Assembly: GCA_014116815.1 (NCBI GenBank) | Contig: JACGYV010000005.1 | Location: forward strand, 23,426 to 87,425 | Origin: Holosporaceae bacterium 'Namur' | GTDB taxonomy: Bacteria > Pseudomonadota > Alphaproteobacteria > Rickettsiales > Midichloriaceae | DNA: 64,000 nt | Direction: 5' to 3' | Part shown: positions 54,417 to 63,749 of the stretch, in pieces | Layout of the letters: each line of letters starts with the position of its first letter | Numbering within the stretch: position 1 is the stretch's first letter | Position numbers and translations under genes: made by a program | The notes under the pieces: model-generated | The model's input: only the letters and a program-made list of their open reading frames with translations | The model's database searches: none | Told to the model about the DNA's origin: nothing

Positions 54417-56246
54417 ATGCATAAGTATAGAACCCATACCTGCGGGGAATTAAATAAATCCCATATCGGCCAAAAAGTTAAACTTTCAGGATGGCTGCAC
54501 AGAAAACGCGATCACGGCGGCATTTATTTCATAGACTTAAGAGACCATTACGGAATAACTCAAGTGGTTTCATCCGATCAGGATCAGGATTTAATCAGAA
54601 TAAGTAAAGAAAAATACGAAGAACTTACCTCGCTTAGTTTTGAAAGCGTTTTAACCGTAACCGGCGTTGTGGTCGGAAGATCGGCAGAGACGGTGAATAA
54701 CGAGCTTTCTACCGGTGAAATTGAAGTTATAATTGAAGATTTCACCAGTGAATCGATTGCCGAGATGCTACCGCTTAACGTAAACAGTGAGCTTCCTTTC
54801 CCCGAAGATCTAAGGCTTAAATATAGATTCTTGGATTTAAGAAAAGAAAAGTTGCATAAAAACATTATGCTTAGAAATAATGTGGTTGCACATTTGCGCA
54901 AAAAAATGACCGAACAGGGATTTATGGAATTTCAAACTCCTATTTTGACTGCAAGTTCTCCTGAAGGGGCGCGGGATTTCCTTGTCCCGAGCCGTCTACA
55001 CCCGGGCAAATTTTATGCGCTCCCCCAAGCACCACAGCAGTTCAAACAATTGCTTATGATTTCAGGATTTGATAAATATTTCCAAATCGCTCCTTGCTTT
55101 AGGGATGAAGATGCAAGAGCCGATCGTTCGGGAGGCGAATTTTATCAGCTTGATATCGAAATGTCATTTGTTACCCAGGAAGATGTATTTAATACCATTG
55201 AACCGGTACTTCACAGCACATTTAAAGAATTTTCAGAATTTGAGGTTACCCCTGCTCCGTTCCCGAGGATTACCTATCATGATTCAATGCTTAAATATGG
55301 TAGTGATAAACCGGATTTAAGAATCAATATTGAAATTGCAGATGCTACTTCCGTATTTACCGATTCCGAGTTCACCATATTCAGAGAAGGAATTAACAAA
55401 GGCTCAATTATCCGTGCTATTCCTGCACCTAAGACCTCCGACCAGCCGAGAAGCTTTTTTGATAAAATGATATCATTCGCACAAACTGAGCTGGGAGCTA
55501 AAGGCCTAGGTTATATAACTTTTGCTCAAGACGGCAGCGCTAAAGGTCCGATTGCAAAGTTCCTGGATCAGGATAGGTTAGCTTCTCTAAAAGATATTGC
55601 AAAACTTGAAAACGGGGATTCGGTATTTTTTGCTTGTGAAGAAGCCTCTACTGCCGCGAAAATAGCAGGTAGGGTAAGAACAAAGCTTGGCGAAGAACTA
55701 AACATAATTGAAAAAAATATTTATAAATTCTGTTGGGTTACGGATTTCCCGTTTTATGAATGGAATGAAGATGAGAAAAAAATTGATTTTACTCATAACC
55801 CGTTTTCAATGCCGCAAGGTGGTTTAGAAGCATTAAATGCAGCTGATACTACTGAAAAGAAACTGGCAATTAAAGCTTTCCAATACGATATAGTATGTAA
55901 CGGTATCGAGCTTTCAAGCGGCGGGATTAGAAATCATAAACCTGACCTCATGTATAAAGCTTTTGAAATTGCAGGCTATTCGAAAGAAGAGGTAGATAAC
56001 AAATTCGGCGGTATGATTAAGGCGTTTAAATACGGCGCTCCTCCTCACGGTGGTTTAGCTCCCGGAGTTGATAGGATTGTCATGCTTCTTGCTAATGAAC
56101 CTAATATTCGTGAAGTTATCGCTTTCCCGTTAAATCAAAGCGCTCAGGATTTATTGATGAACGCACCTAATACGGTAAGTGATAGACAACTGAAAGAGCT
56201 GAATATTATGCTTTCTCCAAAGATTAAAGTAAGCGAAAGCAAATAA
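54417..56246 (+). CDS. aspS: Aspartyl-tRNA synthetase
   Basis: Class IIb synthetase that charges tRNA-Asp, and probably tRNA-Asn as well, as in bacterial-type AspRS. The 609-residue length fits the bacterial type with its GAD insertion. It has the N-terminal OB anticodon-binding domain ([20 protein letters not shown]), motif 2 [19 protein letters not shown], and motif 3 [18 protein letters not shown]. An [11 protein letters not shown] start matches the family. A terminator follows at 56274-56310. Confidence 0.97.
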   Translation: MHKYRTHTCGELNKSHIGQKVKLSGWLHRKRDHGGIYFIDLRDHYGITQVVSSDQDQDLIRISKEKYEELTSLSFESVLTVTGVVVGRSAETVNNELSTGEIEVIIEDFTSESIAEMLPLNVNSELPFPEDLRLKYRFLDLRKEKLHKNIMLRNNVVAHLRKKMTEQGFMEFQTPILTASSPEGARDFLVPSRLHPGKFYALPQAPQQFKQLLMISGFDKYFQIAPCFRDEDARADRSGGEFYQLDIEMSFVTQEDVFNTIEPVLHSTFKEFSEFEVTPAPFPRITYHDSMLKYGSDKPDLRINIEIADATSVFTDSEFTIFREGINKGSIIRAIPAPKTSDQPRSFFDKMISFAQTELGAKGLGYITFAQDGSAKGPIAKFLDQDRLASLKDIAKLENGDSVFFACEEASTAAKIAGRVRTKLGEELNIIEKNIYKFCWVTDFPFYEWNEDEKKIDFTHNPFSMPQGGLEALNAADTTEKKLAIKAFQYDIVCNGIELSSGGIRNHKPDLMYKAFEIAGYSKEEVDNKFGGMIKAFKYGAPPHGGLAPGVDRIVMLLANEPNIREVIAFPLNQSAQDLLMNAPNTVSDRQLKELNIMLSPKIKVSESK

Positions 56247-56273
56247 GCATTTTTAAAAAACAAGTTTAAGTAG

Positions 56274-56310
56274 AAGGCTCCTAAAAGTACAATTTTCGGG
56301 CGCCTTTTTT
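56274..56310. terminator. Terminator between aspS and rlmH
   Basis: AGGC-CC (from 56275) pairs with GG-GCCT (to 56304) with one mismatch and an AAAA/TTTT inner stem, followed by six T residues on the + strand. It lies between convergent genes, about 25 bases after aspS and just before the end of rlmH. Confidence 0.6.
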
Positions 56311-56318
56311 ATTATTAA

Positions 56319-56771
56319 TTACTTGTGATAGGGATGTCCGTTAACTATTGAATAAGCTCTATAAAGCTGCTCTACCAGCATTAATCTTACCAGCTTGTGA
56401 GGGAAGGTCATTTTACCGAATGCAATCAGTGTATTAGCTTTTTGCTTCACCTCTTCACTTAAACCAAAAGCACCGCCGATCAGAAAATAAATATTTTTAT
56501 AAATACTCTGATTTTTAACTAAGGCCGAGGAAAATTCATGACTTGTATACTGCCTACCCCTCTCATCCAAAACATAAATAAAAGTATTATCCGGAATATT
56601 GCTGATTAGCCATTTTCCTTCTTGTAGCTTTTGTTCATTTTCACTTAAATTCTTATTTAGCTCATACTCGATAATAGAAATCTGCCACCTGGTTCTCATT
56701 AAGTATTCTTCGGTCAGCTGCTTAATTTCTTTAGATTTTTCTTTTCCTAAGGCTTTAATTACTATTTCCAT
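56319..56771 (-). CDS. rlmH: 23S rRNA pseudouridine-1915 N3-methyltransferase RlmH
   Basis: SPOUT-class methyltransferase of helix 69. The 150-residue protein begins MEIVIKALGKEKSKEIKQLTE. It has the family motifs FIYVLDERGRQYTSHEFS, YFLIGGAFGLSEEVKQKA, KMTFPHKLVRLMLVEQLYRAY and the terminal NGHPYHK. The ATG at 56771 is 4 bases after the hemW stop and fits the family start; a TTG at 56783 would overlap hemW. Confidence 0.95.
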   Translation of the reverse strand: MEIVIKALGKEKSKEIKQLTEEYLMRTRWQISIIEYELNKNLSENEQKLQEGKWLISNIPDNTFIYVLDERGRQYTSHEFSSALVKNQSIYKNIYFLIGGAFGLSEEVKQKANTLIAFGKMTFPHKLVRLMLVEQLYRAYSIVNGHPYHK

Positions 56772-56775
56772 TGCT

Positions 56776-57969
56776 TCACACAATTAATTCGCTTATTAAC
56801 CTATTTAAAACCAACCTTCCCTTTTCGGTTGCACGCACTAAATTCTCCCCCTCATCTAAGTACCCGTCCTCTAAAAGCTGCTTATATTTTCTCTTATTAA
56901 ATAACAAATTTTTATCTACCCCCTTACTTAACCTTAGCCCCATAATTATTTTCTCCTCATTTTGCTCATCCTCTGATAGCTCTTCTTTATGCTGTAGAGC
57001 ATTCCCCCTTTCTTCAATTTGCTTAAGCCAGTTTTCCGGCAAATGAGTATTAACGGTTGCATACTTTCTGTTATTAAAAGTATATCGCCCGTGCGCCCCG
57101 GCTCCGATACCCAAATAATCACCGTACTCCCAGTAAGTCATATTATGTATTGATTCCTCTCCCGTTGCCGCATGATTTGATATTTCATATTGCGGCATAC
57201 CGTACTTACTTAAAATATTTTGAGTAATATAGTAGAAATCTGCGGCAATATCCTGATTCGGCATAGTAAATTTCTTCTTTTTATAATCTCCGTAAAACCG
57301 GGTACCTTTTTCTATAGTTAATTGATAAACTGAAATATGCTTATTAGTATATTTTATTGCAGCGCTAAGTTCCTCTTCCCAACTTTTCAAACTTTGCTCG
57401 GGAAGCGCATAAATTAAGTCGAAACTGTACCGGGGAAAATACTTTGCAGCATAGAAAATTGCTTCTCTGGCTTCATCGGCCGAGTGCTCTCTACCTAAAA
57501 ACTTTAAGTATTTTTGATTAAAACTTTGTATTCCGATCGATACCCTATTTACTCCTGCTCTTGAGTAATCATAAAACTTTTTAGCTTCCGAAGAAGTAGG
57601 ATTAGCCTCTAAAGTTACCTCTATTTGAGGAGCAAGTGTTGAGTATTTTGAAATTTTATTAATCACTTTTTCAAAAAATACGGGTGGGGCAAGGGAAGGT
57701 GTACCTCCGCCGAAAAAAATACTTTTTATAATTTTGCCGTTCAATACATGTTGATAGCTATCAAGCTCAATTAAGTAGGCATCAATAAATTGATTCAAAT
57801 CAACCGAGTTTCTTACATGACTATTAAAATCACAGTAAGGGCACTTTGACTTACAAAACGGCCAATGGACATATATGGAAAGGAAATCGGACAAAATAGA
57901 TTCTTTATTTAATAAAAATAATTGAAAATAAGACAAGTAATCACTATCATATACTTCTAAAAATAGCAA
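56776..57969 (-). CDS. hemW: Radical-SAM heme chaperone HemW
   Basis: HemW (formerly a HemN-like oxidase) inserts heme into target proteins. The radical-SAM cluster motif is C39-x3-C43-x2-C46 (FCKSKCPYCDFNSH). Other blocks are SIFFGGGTPSL, NRVSIGIQSFNQKYLKFLGR, YDLIYALPEQSL-like FDLIYALPEQSLKSW and GIGAGAHGRY. The annotated ATG gives about 30 extra N-terminal residues compared with relatives, which start near SIYVHWPFC; a downstream TTG is possible. It is divergent from ffh with a 9-base gap. Confidence 0.92.
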   Translation of the reverse strand: MLFLEVYDSDYLSYFQLFLLNKESILSDFLSIYVHWPFCKSKCPYCDFNSHVRNSVDLNQFIDAYLIELDSYQHVLNGKIIKSIFFGGGTPSLAPPVFFEKVINKISKYSTLAPQIEVTLEANPTSSEAKKFYDYSRAGVNRVSIGIQSFNQKYLKFLGREHSADEAREAIFYAAKYFPRYSFDLIYALPEQSLKSWEEELSAAIKYTNKHISVYQLTIEKGTRFYGDYKKKKFTMPNQDIAADFYYITQNILSKYGMPQYEISNHAATGEESIHNMTYWEYGDYLGIGAGAHGRYTFNNRKYATVNTHLPENWLKQIEERGNALQHKEELSEDEQNEEKIIMGLRLSKGVDKNLLFNKRKYKQLLEDGYLDEGENLVRATEKGRLVLNRLISELIV

Positions 57970-57978
57970 TAAATACTT

Positions 57979-59322
57979 ATGTTCTCCTCACTTAGTAATA
58001 ACTTAACCAAAGTCTTTGATAAACTTAAACGCAAAGGTTTACTTAACGAATCCGATGTCAGCGAGGCAATGCGTGAAATTAGGATTGCTTTACTCGAAGC
58101 GGATGTTGCACTTCCGGCAGTTAAGGAATTTATTGATAAAGTAAAAGCTAAAGCAATCGGCAGTGAAATAGTTAAAAGTGTTTCACCCGCGCAGATGGTG
58201 ATAAAAATTGTAAACGATGAGTTGACCGAGATTTTAGGCAGTGATTATCAGGCTTTAAATCTTGCATCTACGCCTCCGGCCGTCATAATGCTGGTCGGCT
58301 TGCAAGGTTCCGGTAAAACCACCTCTGCTGCAAAGCTTGCTTTATTACTTAGAAAGAAACATAAGAAGAAAGTTTTACTTGCTTCACTCGACGTTTATCG
58401 CCCCGCAGCTCAAGCTCAACTTGAAGTACTGGGCAAACAAATTGATATCACCACCCTTCCGATAGTGGCAAACGAAATGCCGGAGAAGATATCTAAACGA
58501 GCTTTAGAAGAGGCTAAAACCAACGGGTTTGATATTCTGATATTAGATACGGCCGGAAGGTTACATACCGATCCTGAATTGATGGAAGAGTTGAACAAAG
58601 TTAAAGAGCTGACAAGCCCGGTTGAAACTATTTTAGTTGTCGATTCCTTAACCGGTCAGGATGCGGTTAATATCGGCAAGGAATTTAATACGAAGATAGG
58701 AATTACCGGAGTCATCCTAACTCGGGTGGACGGAGATGCCAGAGGCGGAGCAGCCTTAAGCATGAGATGTATAACCAAACAACCTATTAAGTTTATAGGG
58801 GTGGGTGAAAAATTAAGTGATTTGGAAGAATTTCATCCGCAGAGGGCAGCTTCAAAAATTTTAGGAATGGGTGATATAGTTTCACTTGTTGAAAAAGCTG
58901 CCGAAATGGTAAGTGAAGAAGAAGCAAAAACTTTAGCAAAGCGAGTACAAAAAGGCCAATTTGATTTAAATGATATGCTTTCCCAGTTTAAAAACTTAAA
59001 GAAAATGGGAGGTATCGGCTCAATGCTTTCTATGATTCCGGGGCTCGGCAAATTAAAGAACCAAATAGGCAGCATGGCAATTGATGATAAAATGTTTACT
59101 AAGCAGGAAGCAATTATTAATTCAATGAGTAAAGCCGAAAGAAGTGACCCGAAAATTATAAATGCTTCCAGAAAAATTAGGATTGCAAGCGGCTCGGGAA
59201 CTAAAGTACAAGATATTAACCGCTTACTCAAACAACACTTGGAAATGAGTAATATGGTTAAGAAAGTCGGTAAGATGGATCACAAACAGCTTGCAAAATT
59301 AGGTAAAATGATGAATGTCTAA
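57979..59322 (+). CDS. ffh: Signal recognition particle protein Ffh
   Basis: SRP54 GTPase that with 4.5S RNA targets nascent membrane proteins. The 447-residue protein has the N domain (MFSSLSNNLTKVFDKLKRKG), the GTPase motifs GLQGSGKTTSAAKLA, DVYRPAAQAQLEVL, LDTAGRLHTDPELM and TRVDGDARGGAALS, and the C-terminal M domain (MGGIGSMLSMIPGLGKLK, SGTKVQDINRLLKQ). It is complete. Its last bases overlap a 40-residue ORF. Confidence 0.97.
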   Translation: MFSSLSNNLTKVFDKLKRKGLLNESDVSEAMREIRIALLEADVALPAVKEFIDKVKAKAIGSEIVKSVSPAQMVIKIVNDELTEILGSDYQALNLASTPPAVIMLVGLQGSGKTTSAAKLALLLRKKHKKKVLLASLDVYRPAAQAQLEVLGKQIDITTLPIVANEMPEKISKRALEEAKTNGFDILILDTAGRLHTDPELMEELNKVKELTSPVETILVVDSLTGQDAVNIGKEFNTKIGITGVILTRVDGDARGGAALSMRCITKQPIKFIGVGEKLSDLEEFHPQRAASKILGMGDIVSLVEKAAEMVSEEEAKTLAKRVQKGQFDLNDMLSQFKNLKKMGGIGSMLSMIPGLGKLKNQIGSMAIDDKMFTKQEAIINSMSKAERSDPKIINASRKIRIASGSGTKVQDINRLLKQHLEMSNMVKKVGKMDHKQLAKLGKMMNV

Positions 59323-59437
59323 AGAAAAAAAGCCTCCCAAAAAAGATGTTAAGAAGCTTTCCGAAGCTTTAAGACAAAATTTATTAAGAAGAAAAGCACA
59401 AAAAAAACAAAAGGAAGTAAAACAAAATGCAAATTAG
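59315..59437 (+). CDS. Small basic conserved-type protein (40 residues)
   Basis: ATG 59315 to TAG 59437. The product is MSKEKKPPKKDVKKLSEALR then QNLLRRKAQKKQKEVKQNAN. It overlaps ffh by 8 bases and bamE by 11, each in another frame, closing the gap between them. The LSEALRxNLLRRKAQ pattern resembles a short basic protein widely seen in alphaproteobacteria and annotated as hypothetical. Function unknown; a nucleic-acid or ribosome contact is possible from the charge. Support is the overlap chain and the pattern. Confidence 0.6.
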   Translation: MSKEKKPPKKDVKKLSEALRQNLLRRKAQKKQKEVKQNAN

Positions 59438-59873
59438 AAATATATTATTGATAACGATTGTTTGTTTATTATCTGCTTGCGCCAAGCATGAACATTTTCA
59501 TGGTTATAGCTTCGATGAAAAGGAAATCAGCTCATTAAAAACCGGTCAAACTAGTGAAGAAGAAACCAGAGAATTACTTGGTTCTCCAACCACTACTTCG
59601 GATTTCGGCGATAAAACTTATTACTATATATCCATGCAGCAACAAAGTGAGGCATTCTTTCATCCGCACACGGTAGCACAAGATGTGCTTGAGATTACAT
59701 TTAACCGACAAAAAGTTATTAATAATATTAAAAGCTATACTCTAAATGAGGCACGCAATATTAACTACGCCAGCGGTACAACTGAGCTTAAAGGTAATAC
59801 CATGACTCCTCTTGAGCAAATATTCAGTAATGTGGGCAAATTTAATAAACCTAAAAGCCCGAAACAGTTTTAG
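59427..59873 (+). CDS. bamE: Outer membrane assembly lipoprotein BamE (SmpA/OmlA)
   Basis: Accessory lipoprotein of the BAM beta-barrel assembly complex. The 148-residue protein has a lipoprotein signal with lipobox LSAC (C18). The SmpA/OmlA fold follows (SSLKTGQTSEEETRELLGSP, TTTSDFGDKTYYYISM, LEITFNRQKVINNIKSY). The TGxTSxxEVxxLLGxPT-type motif is typical. C-terminal extension of about 40 residues is polar. Confidence 0.9.
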   Translation: MQIRNILLITIVCLLSACAKHEHFHGYSFDEKEISSLKTGQTSEEETRELLGSPTTTSDFGDKTYYYISMQQQSEAFFHPHTVAQDVLEITFNRQKVINNIKSYTLNEARNINYASGTTELKGNTMTPLEQIFSNVGKFNKPKSPKQF

Positions 59874-59876
59874 TTA

Positions 59877-60431
59877 ATGCGAATTGCAATTATAGACGGG
59901 ACTACTCTTCTTAAATGTGCTTTAGAGCAAGTCCCTTCTCTAAAATCCTTTAATATAGAGTTTTTTGAGGAATCCGAAACTATTTCCGGCCATCCGGATA
60001 TATGTATTTTTAATGAGATTATACCTCAAACGGGTAAGGATAATCAAATTATTATTAGTACAAAATTTAAAGCGGATTTAAGTAAGCCTTTTAAACTTAT
60101 ATCTTTAGTTGAGCTTATTATAGATAAACTTAACCAAAAAACTTATACCCTAAATAAAGTTAAATTTTTTCCTAGTAAAAGAACGCTCGAATTAGAAGGA
60201 AATTTAATAATTTTAACTGAAAAAGAAGCAAAATTAGTTTTATACCTGGTTAATAATTACCCGAGAGGAATACCGAAAGGCGAGTTATTAAAAGAAATTT
60301 GGGAATATTCTACGGAAACGGAAACTTCAACGGTTGAGGTGCACCTTTCACGTTTAAAACAAAAATTGATTGAAAGCAGCTTTCCTGATTTTTTAACTTA
60401 TAAAGATAAATTTTTATATATTGAAATTTAA
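59877..60431 (+). CDS. Winged-helix regulator with degenerate receiver
   Basis: A 184-residue protein. The C-terminal half (about 95-184) is an OmpR-type winged helix (LTEKEAKLVLYLVNNYPRGI then PKGELLKEIWEYS, TSTVEVHLSRLKQKL). The N-terminal 85 residues resemble a receiver in outline, but the phospho-acceptor position in PDICIFNEIIP is Asn where Asp is expected; the LSKPFKLISLVELI segment keeps the Lys. I infer a phosphorylation-independent (atypical) regulator. It starts 3 bases after bamE; no kinase gene is near. Confidence 0.75.
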   Translation: MRIAIIDGTTLLKCALEQVPSLKSFNIEFFEESETISGHPDICIFNEIIPQTGKDNQIIISTKFKADLSKPFKLISLVELIIDKLNQKTYTLNKVKFFPSKRTLELEGNLIILTEKEAKLVLYLVNNYPRGIPKGELLKEIWEYSTETETSTVEVHLSRLKQKLIESSFPDFLTYKDKFLYIEI

Positions 60432-60517
60432 TTATAAGCTGCAACGCTTGAGATTTGTAATTTTTGTTCTATACTGGCTTCTAATACATAACTAATAAAT
60501 TTTTGAGGCGCTAAAAA

Positions 60518-61117
60518 ATGGCAGTTCTAGTTCGTAAAGAAGCTCCTAATTTTACTGCTCAAGCAGTATTTCCCGATAACTCTATAAAAGAACTTAATTT
60601 AAAAGAATATCTTAAAGGCAAGTATGGTGTAATATTCTTCTATCCGCTTGATTTTACCTTTGTTTGTCCTTCGGAAATTCTTGCGTTCAGCAGTAAAGCT
60701 GAAGAATTCGAGAAAAGAGATGCTAAAGTAATCGGAATAAGCATCGACTCGCAATTTACTCACCTTGCCTATAGAAACACTCCGACTGATAAAGGCGGGA
60801 TCGGACAAGTTACATTTCCGCTGGTTTCCGACCTCACACATAAAATTGCAGCCGATTATGATGTTCTTAGTGACGCGGGCGTAGCTTTAAGAGGAACTTT
60901 CTTAATTGATAAGCAAGGCATTGTTCGCCATCAAATTATTAATGATCTTCCGTTGGGTAGAAATATAGAGGAAGCAATCAGAATGGTTGACGCTCTTCAA
61001 TATTCCGAAAAATACGGTGAAGTTTGCCCGGCTAACTGGAAGCAAGGAAAAGAAGCTATGAAGCCGACTCAAGAAGGCGTTGCAGCTTATCTAAAAACCA
61101 ATGCAGGAAAGATTTAA
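60518..61117 (+). CDS. ahpC: Peroxiredoxin (AhpC/typical 2-Cys)
   Basis: Reduces hydrogen and organic peroxides. The 199-residue protein has peroxidatic C50 in FYPLDFTFVCPSEILAF and resolving C170 in GEVCPANW, plus ISIDSQFTHLAYRNTP and LRGTFLIDKQGIVRH. It is the eukaryote-like Prx subgroup in which thioredoxin is the usual reductant. TrxB follows three bases later, consistent with a thioredoxin-coupled detoxification pair. Confidence 0.93.
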   Translation: MAVLVRKEAPNFTAQAVFPDNSIKELNLKEYLKGKYGVIFFYPLDFTFVCPSEILAFSSKAEEFEKRDAKVIGISIDSQFTHLAYRNTPTDKGGIGQVTFPLVSDLTHKIAADYDVLSDAGVALRGTFLIDKQGIVRHQIINDLPLGRNIEEAIRMVDALQYSEKYGEVCPANWKQGKEAMKPTQEGVAAYLKTNAGKI

Positions 61118-61120
61118 TTA

Positions 61121-62065
61121 ATGGAAACATTACATACAAAAGTATTAATTATCGGTTCCGGCCCCGCCGGTTATACAGCCGCAATATATGCGGCACGCTC
61201 TTCGCTTGACCCTGTGTTGGTCAGCGGATTTCAACCTGGAGGTCAGCTTACTATTACGACCGATGTGGAGAATTACCCGGGTTTTGCCGATACCATTCAA
61301 GGACCTTGGCTGGTTGAACAGATGAAATTGCAGGCAAAACATGTCGGAACCAATATAATCAATGATCATATTAATCAAATCGACCTAAGTTCCAAACCTT
61401 TTAAAGCAGTCGGAGATACAGGCAGAATTTATACCGCCGATACCGTTATCATTTCTACCGGCGCTCAAGCCAAATGGCTTGGCCTGGCTAGTGAAAAAAA
61501 ATTCCAAGGCTTTGGAGTTTCAGGATGCGCTACATGTGACGGTTTCTTTTACAGAAACAAAGAAGTAGTTGTAGTAGGCGGTGGTAATACCGCGGTTGAA
61601 GAAGCTTTATACCTTACTAATCATGCAACGAAAGTTACGCTTATTCATAGAAGAAATGAATTAAGAGCAGAAAAAATAATGCAAAGCAGGTTATTTTCTC
61701 ACCCTAAAATTTCAGTAATTTGGGATAGCGTAGTTGACGAAGTTTTAGGTACCGATGAACCGTTAGGTGTAACGGGGATTAGAATAAAGAATATTAAAAC
61801 TAATGAACTAAGTGAATTCAATGTTGACGGAGTATTTATAGCAATCGGGCATGTACCGAATACTTCTATGTTTAAAGACCACTTAGAAATTGATAGCGAA
61901 GGTTATATACTAACCGCTCCTGACAGCACAAAAACTAATATACCGGGTGTGTTTGCCGCCGGAGACGTGCAGGATAAGCTTTACAGGCAAGCTGTAACTG
62001 CGGCAGGAACCGGATGTATGGCAGCATTAGAAGCAAATAAATATTTAAACGAACAGGGGCTTTAA
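61121..62065 (+). CDS. trxB: Thioredoxin reductase
   Basis: NADPH-dependent flavoenzyme that regenerates thioredoxin. The 314-residue protein has the FAD motif [15 protein letters not shown], the redox CATC (C136, C139 in GCATCDG), the NADPH motif [13 protein letters not shown] with [10 protein letters not shown], and the C-terminal [21 protein letters not shown]. It is in tandem with ahpC upstream and hemF downstream with gaps of 1-3 bases. Confidence 0.96.
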   Translation: METLHTKVLIIGSGPAGYTAAIYAARSSLDPVLVSGFQPGGQLTITTDVENYPGFADTIQGPWLVEQMKLQAKHVGTNIINDHINQIDLSSKPFKAVGDTGRIYTADTVIISTGAQAKWLGLASEKKFQGFGVSGCATCDGFFYRNKEVVVVGGGNTAVEEALYLTNHATKVTLIHRRNELRAEKIMQSRLFSHPKISVIWDSVVDEVLGTDEPLGVTGIRIKNIKTNELSEFNVDGVFIAIGHVPNTSMFKDHLEIDSEGYILTAPDSTKTNIPGVFAAGDVQDKLYRQAVTAAGTGCMAALEANKYLNEQGL

Positions 62066-62066
62066 T

Positions 62067-62906
62067 ATGAGCTATAACAATTTAGAAGAAAAAAAAGAGC
62101 TTGCTTCTAAATGGTTTAAATCTTTACGGGATGAAATCTGCCTAGCTTTTGAACAAATTGAAATCGAATTCGGTAAAAGCAAGAGTAAATTCAAACAAAA
62201 GCAATGGGATAGAACTGGTGGTGGCGGTGGAGTTATGTCCATAATGAAAGGTGATATTTTTGAAAAAGTAGGAGTTAACATTTCTACGGTTTTCGGAGAA
62301 TTTCCGGAAAAATTTGCTAAAGAAATTCCCGGAGCTGAAAGCAATCCCGGCTTTTGGGCTAGTGGTATTTCATTAGTTGCACATATGAAATCCCCTTTAA
62401 TACCTGCGGTTCACATGAATACCCGCATGGTTGTAACCACTAAGGCTTGGTTCGGTGGCGGAGCTGATCTTACTCCTACTTTTCCTGATAGTAAACAAAC
62501 TGAATCTTTTCATTTAGAGCTTAAGAAAGCTTGTGATAAATTTAATAGTGATTACTACCCGAAATTCAAGAAAGAATGTGATGAGTATTTTCATATAAAA
62601 CATAGGAAGGAAGCGCGAGGAGTCGGCGGTATATTCTTCGATTATTTAAATACCGGTGACTGGGACAATGATTTTAACTTTACAAAAAAAGTCGGGAAAG
62701 CTTTTATAAATGCTTATATACCGATTGTTAAACAAAATGCATTAAAAGAATGGACGGCCGCACAGAAAGAAGAACAATTAATCAAACGCGGCAGATACGT
62801 TGAATTTAATTTAATTTACGATCGAGGCACTAAATTCGGCCTCATGACTGACGGAAATATAGAAGCAATTTTAATGTCATTACCACCGGAAGTAAAATGG
62901 GTTTAA
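62067..62906 (+). CDS. hemF: Oxygen-dependent coproporphyrinogen III oxidase
   Basis: Converts coproporphyrinogen III to protoporphyrinogen IX with O2. The 279-residue protein shows [65 protein letters not shown] and FFDYL, then [17 protein letters not shown] near the end. The motifs and length are those of aerobic HemF. It shows that the organism completes heme with oxygen. Confidence 0.95.
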   Translation: MSYNNLEEKKELASKWFKSLRDEICLAFEQIEIEFGKSKSKFKQKQWDRTGGGGGVMSIMKGDIFEKVGVNISTVFGEFPEKFAKEIPGAESNPGFWASGISLVAHMKSPLIPAVHMNTRMVVTTKAWFGGGADLTPTFPDSKQTESFHLELKKACDKFNSDYYPKFKKECDEYFHIKHRKEARGVGGIFFDYLNTGDWDNDFNFTKKVGKAFINAYIPIVKQNALKEWTAAQKEEQLIKRGRYVEFNLIYDRGTKFGLMTDGNIEAILMSLPPEVKWV

Positions 62907-63502
62907 GTATGGAACTGGAATTTTCTGACGACGAATTAAGACCTTTTGAGTCTCTTGAAGGTAAACTTTTAGTAGCTTCAAAAAGCTTGGACGGAAGCTG
63001 CTTTGAAAGATCGCTTATTTACATATGCGCTCATGATGATAAGGGTGCACTTGGAATAATTATTAATAATAAGATCGGTAATTTTTATATTAAGGATTAT
63101 GTAGGTAACGCTTATGTGAAACCTGCGCTTAAAAATAAAAAAGTTTCTATTATGTTCGGGGGACCAATCGACCAAGATAGGTTAATAATCTTAAGCATTA
63201 CAAAAGAACAGGAAAAAAACTTTGAATATTTTCCTGCCGTTACCATATACACTGAATGTAAACAATTCCTGCAAGACTACGCCTCAGGCAATAATAAAGA
63301 TAAATTTTTATTAGCTAAAGGTTTTGCTGCCTGGGAACCTAATCAGCTTGAACAGGAAATTGAAGAAAATTCGTGGTTAATTGCCCCCGCAAATTTAGAC
63401 ATCTTATTTTCTCAAAAAGTTAAAAATAAATGGTTGAAAATGGTTGAATCACTCGGGGTAAAAAGCTTCCTGCAACTGGTTAATTATACAGGCAATGCTT
63501 AA
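62897..63502 (+). CDS. YqgE/AlgH family protein
   Basis: A 201-residue member of the UPF0301 (YqgE/AlgH) family. It has the opening [74 protein letters not shown] and [14 protein letters not shown]. The biochemical role is not established. It overlaps hemF by 10 bases in another frame, so it belongs to the ahpC-trxB-hemF transcript. Confidence 0.9.
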   Translation: MGLSMELEFSDDELRPFESLEGKLLVASKSLDGSCFERSLIYICAHDDKGALGIIINNKIGNFYIKDYVGNAYVKPALKNKKVSIMFGGPIDQDRLIILSITKEQEKNFEYFPAVTIYTECKQFLQDYASGNNKDKFLLAKGFAAWEPNQLEQEIEENSWLIAPANLDILFSQKVKNKWLKMVESLGVKSFLQLVNYTGNA

Positions 63503-63548
63503 TTTAAAATAACTTTAAAAGCTAAATTTATAAAATAATTTTCCCCTA

Positions 63549-63711
63549 ATATAGTGTATTAAGTTGAATATCCTACATACATGGAGCAAAGTTGAACTAT
63601 AAAAAATTAAACTAAGTTTGCGTATAAATGACCACGAGGCGCGTGCTTCTTACTATTTTAGTATCTTATTTTTTACAGGCTATATGTCATATTAAACTTA
63701 ACTTACTATAT
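63549..63711. mobile_element. MITE-like element related to the one at 9283-9513
   Basis: The left end (63549-63571, ATATAGTGTATTAAGTTGAA) matches the reverse complement of 63689-63711 at 19 of 23 positions. The same end motif bounds the element at 9283-9513. The 160-base element has no open frame. A third copy of the end motif, at 63742-63757, abuts the IS630 remnant. Confidence 0.6.
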
Positions 63712-63749
63712 TTAGTGCTAATTATTTCTTATAAAAAAACTAACATTAA

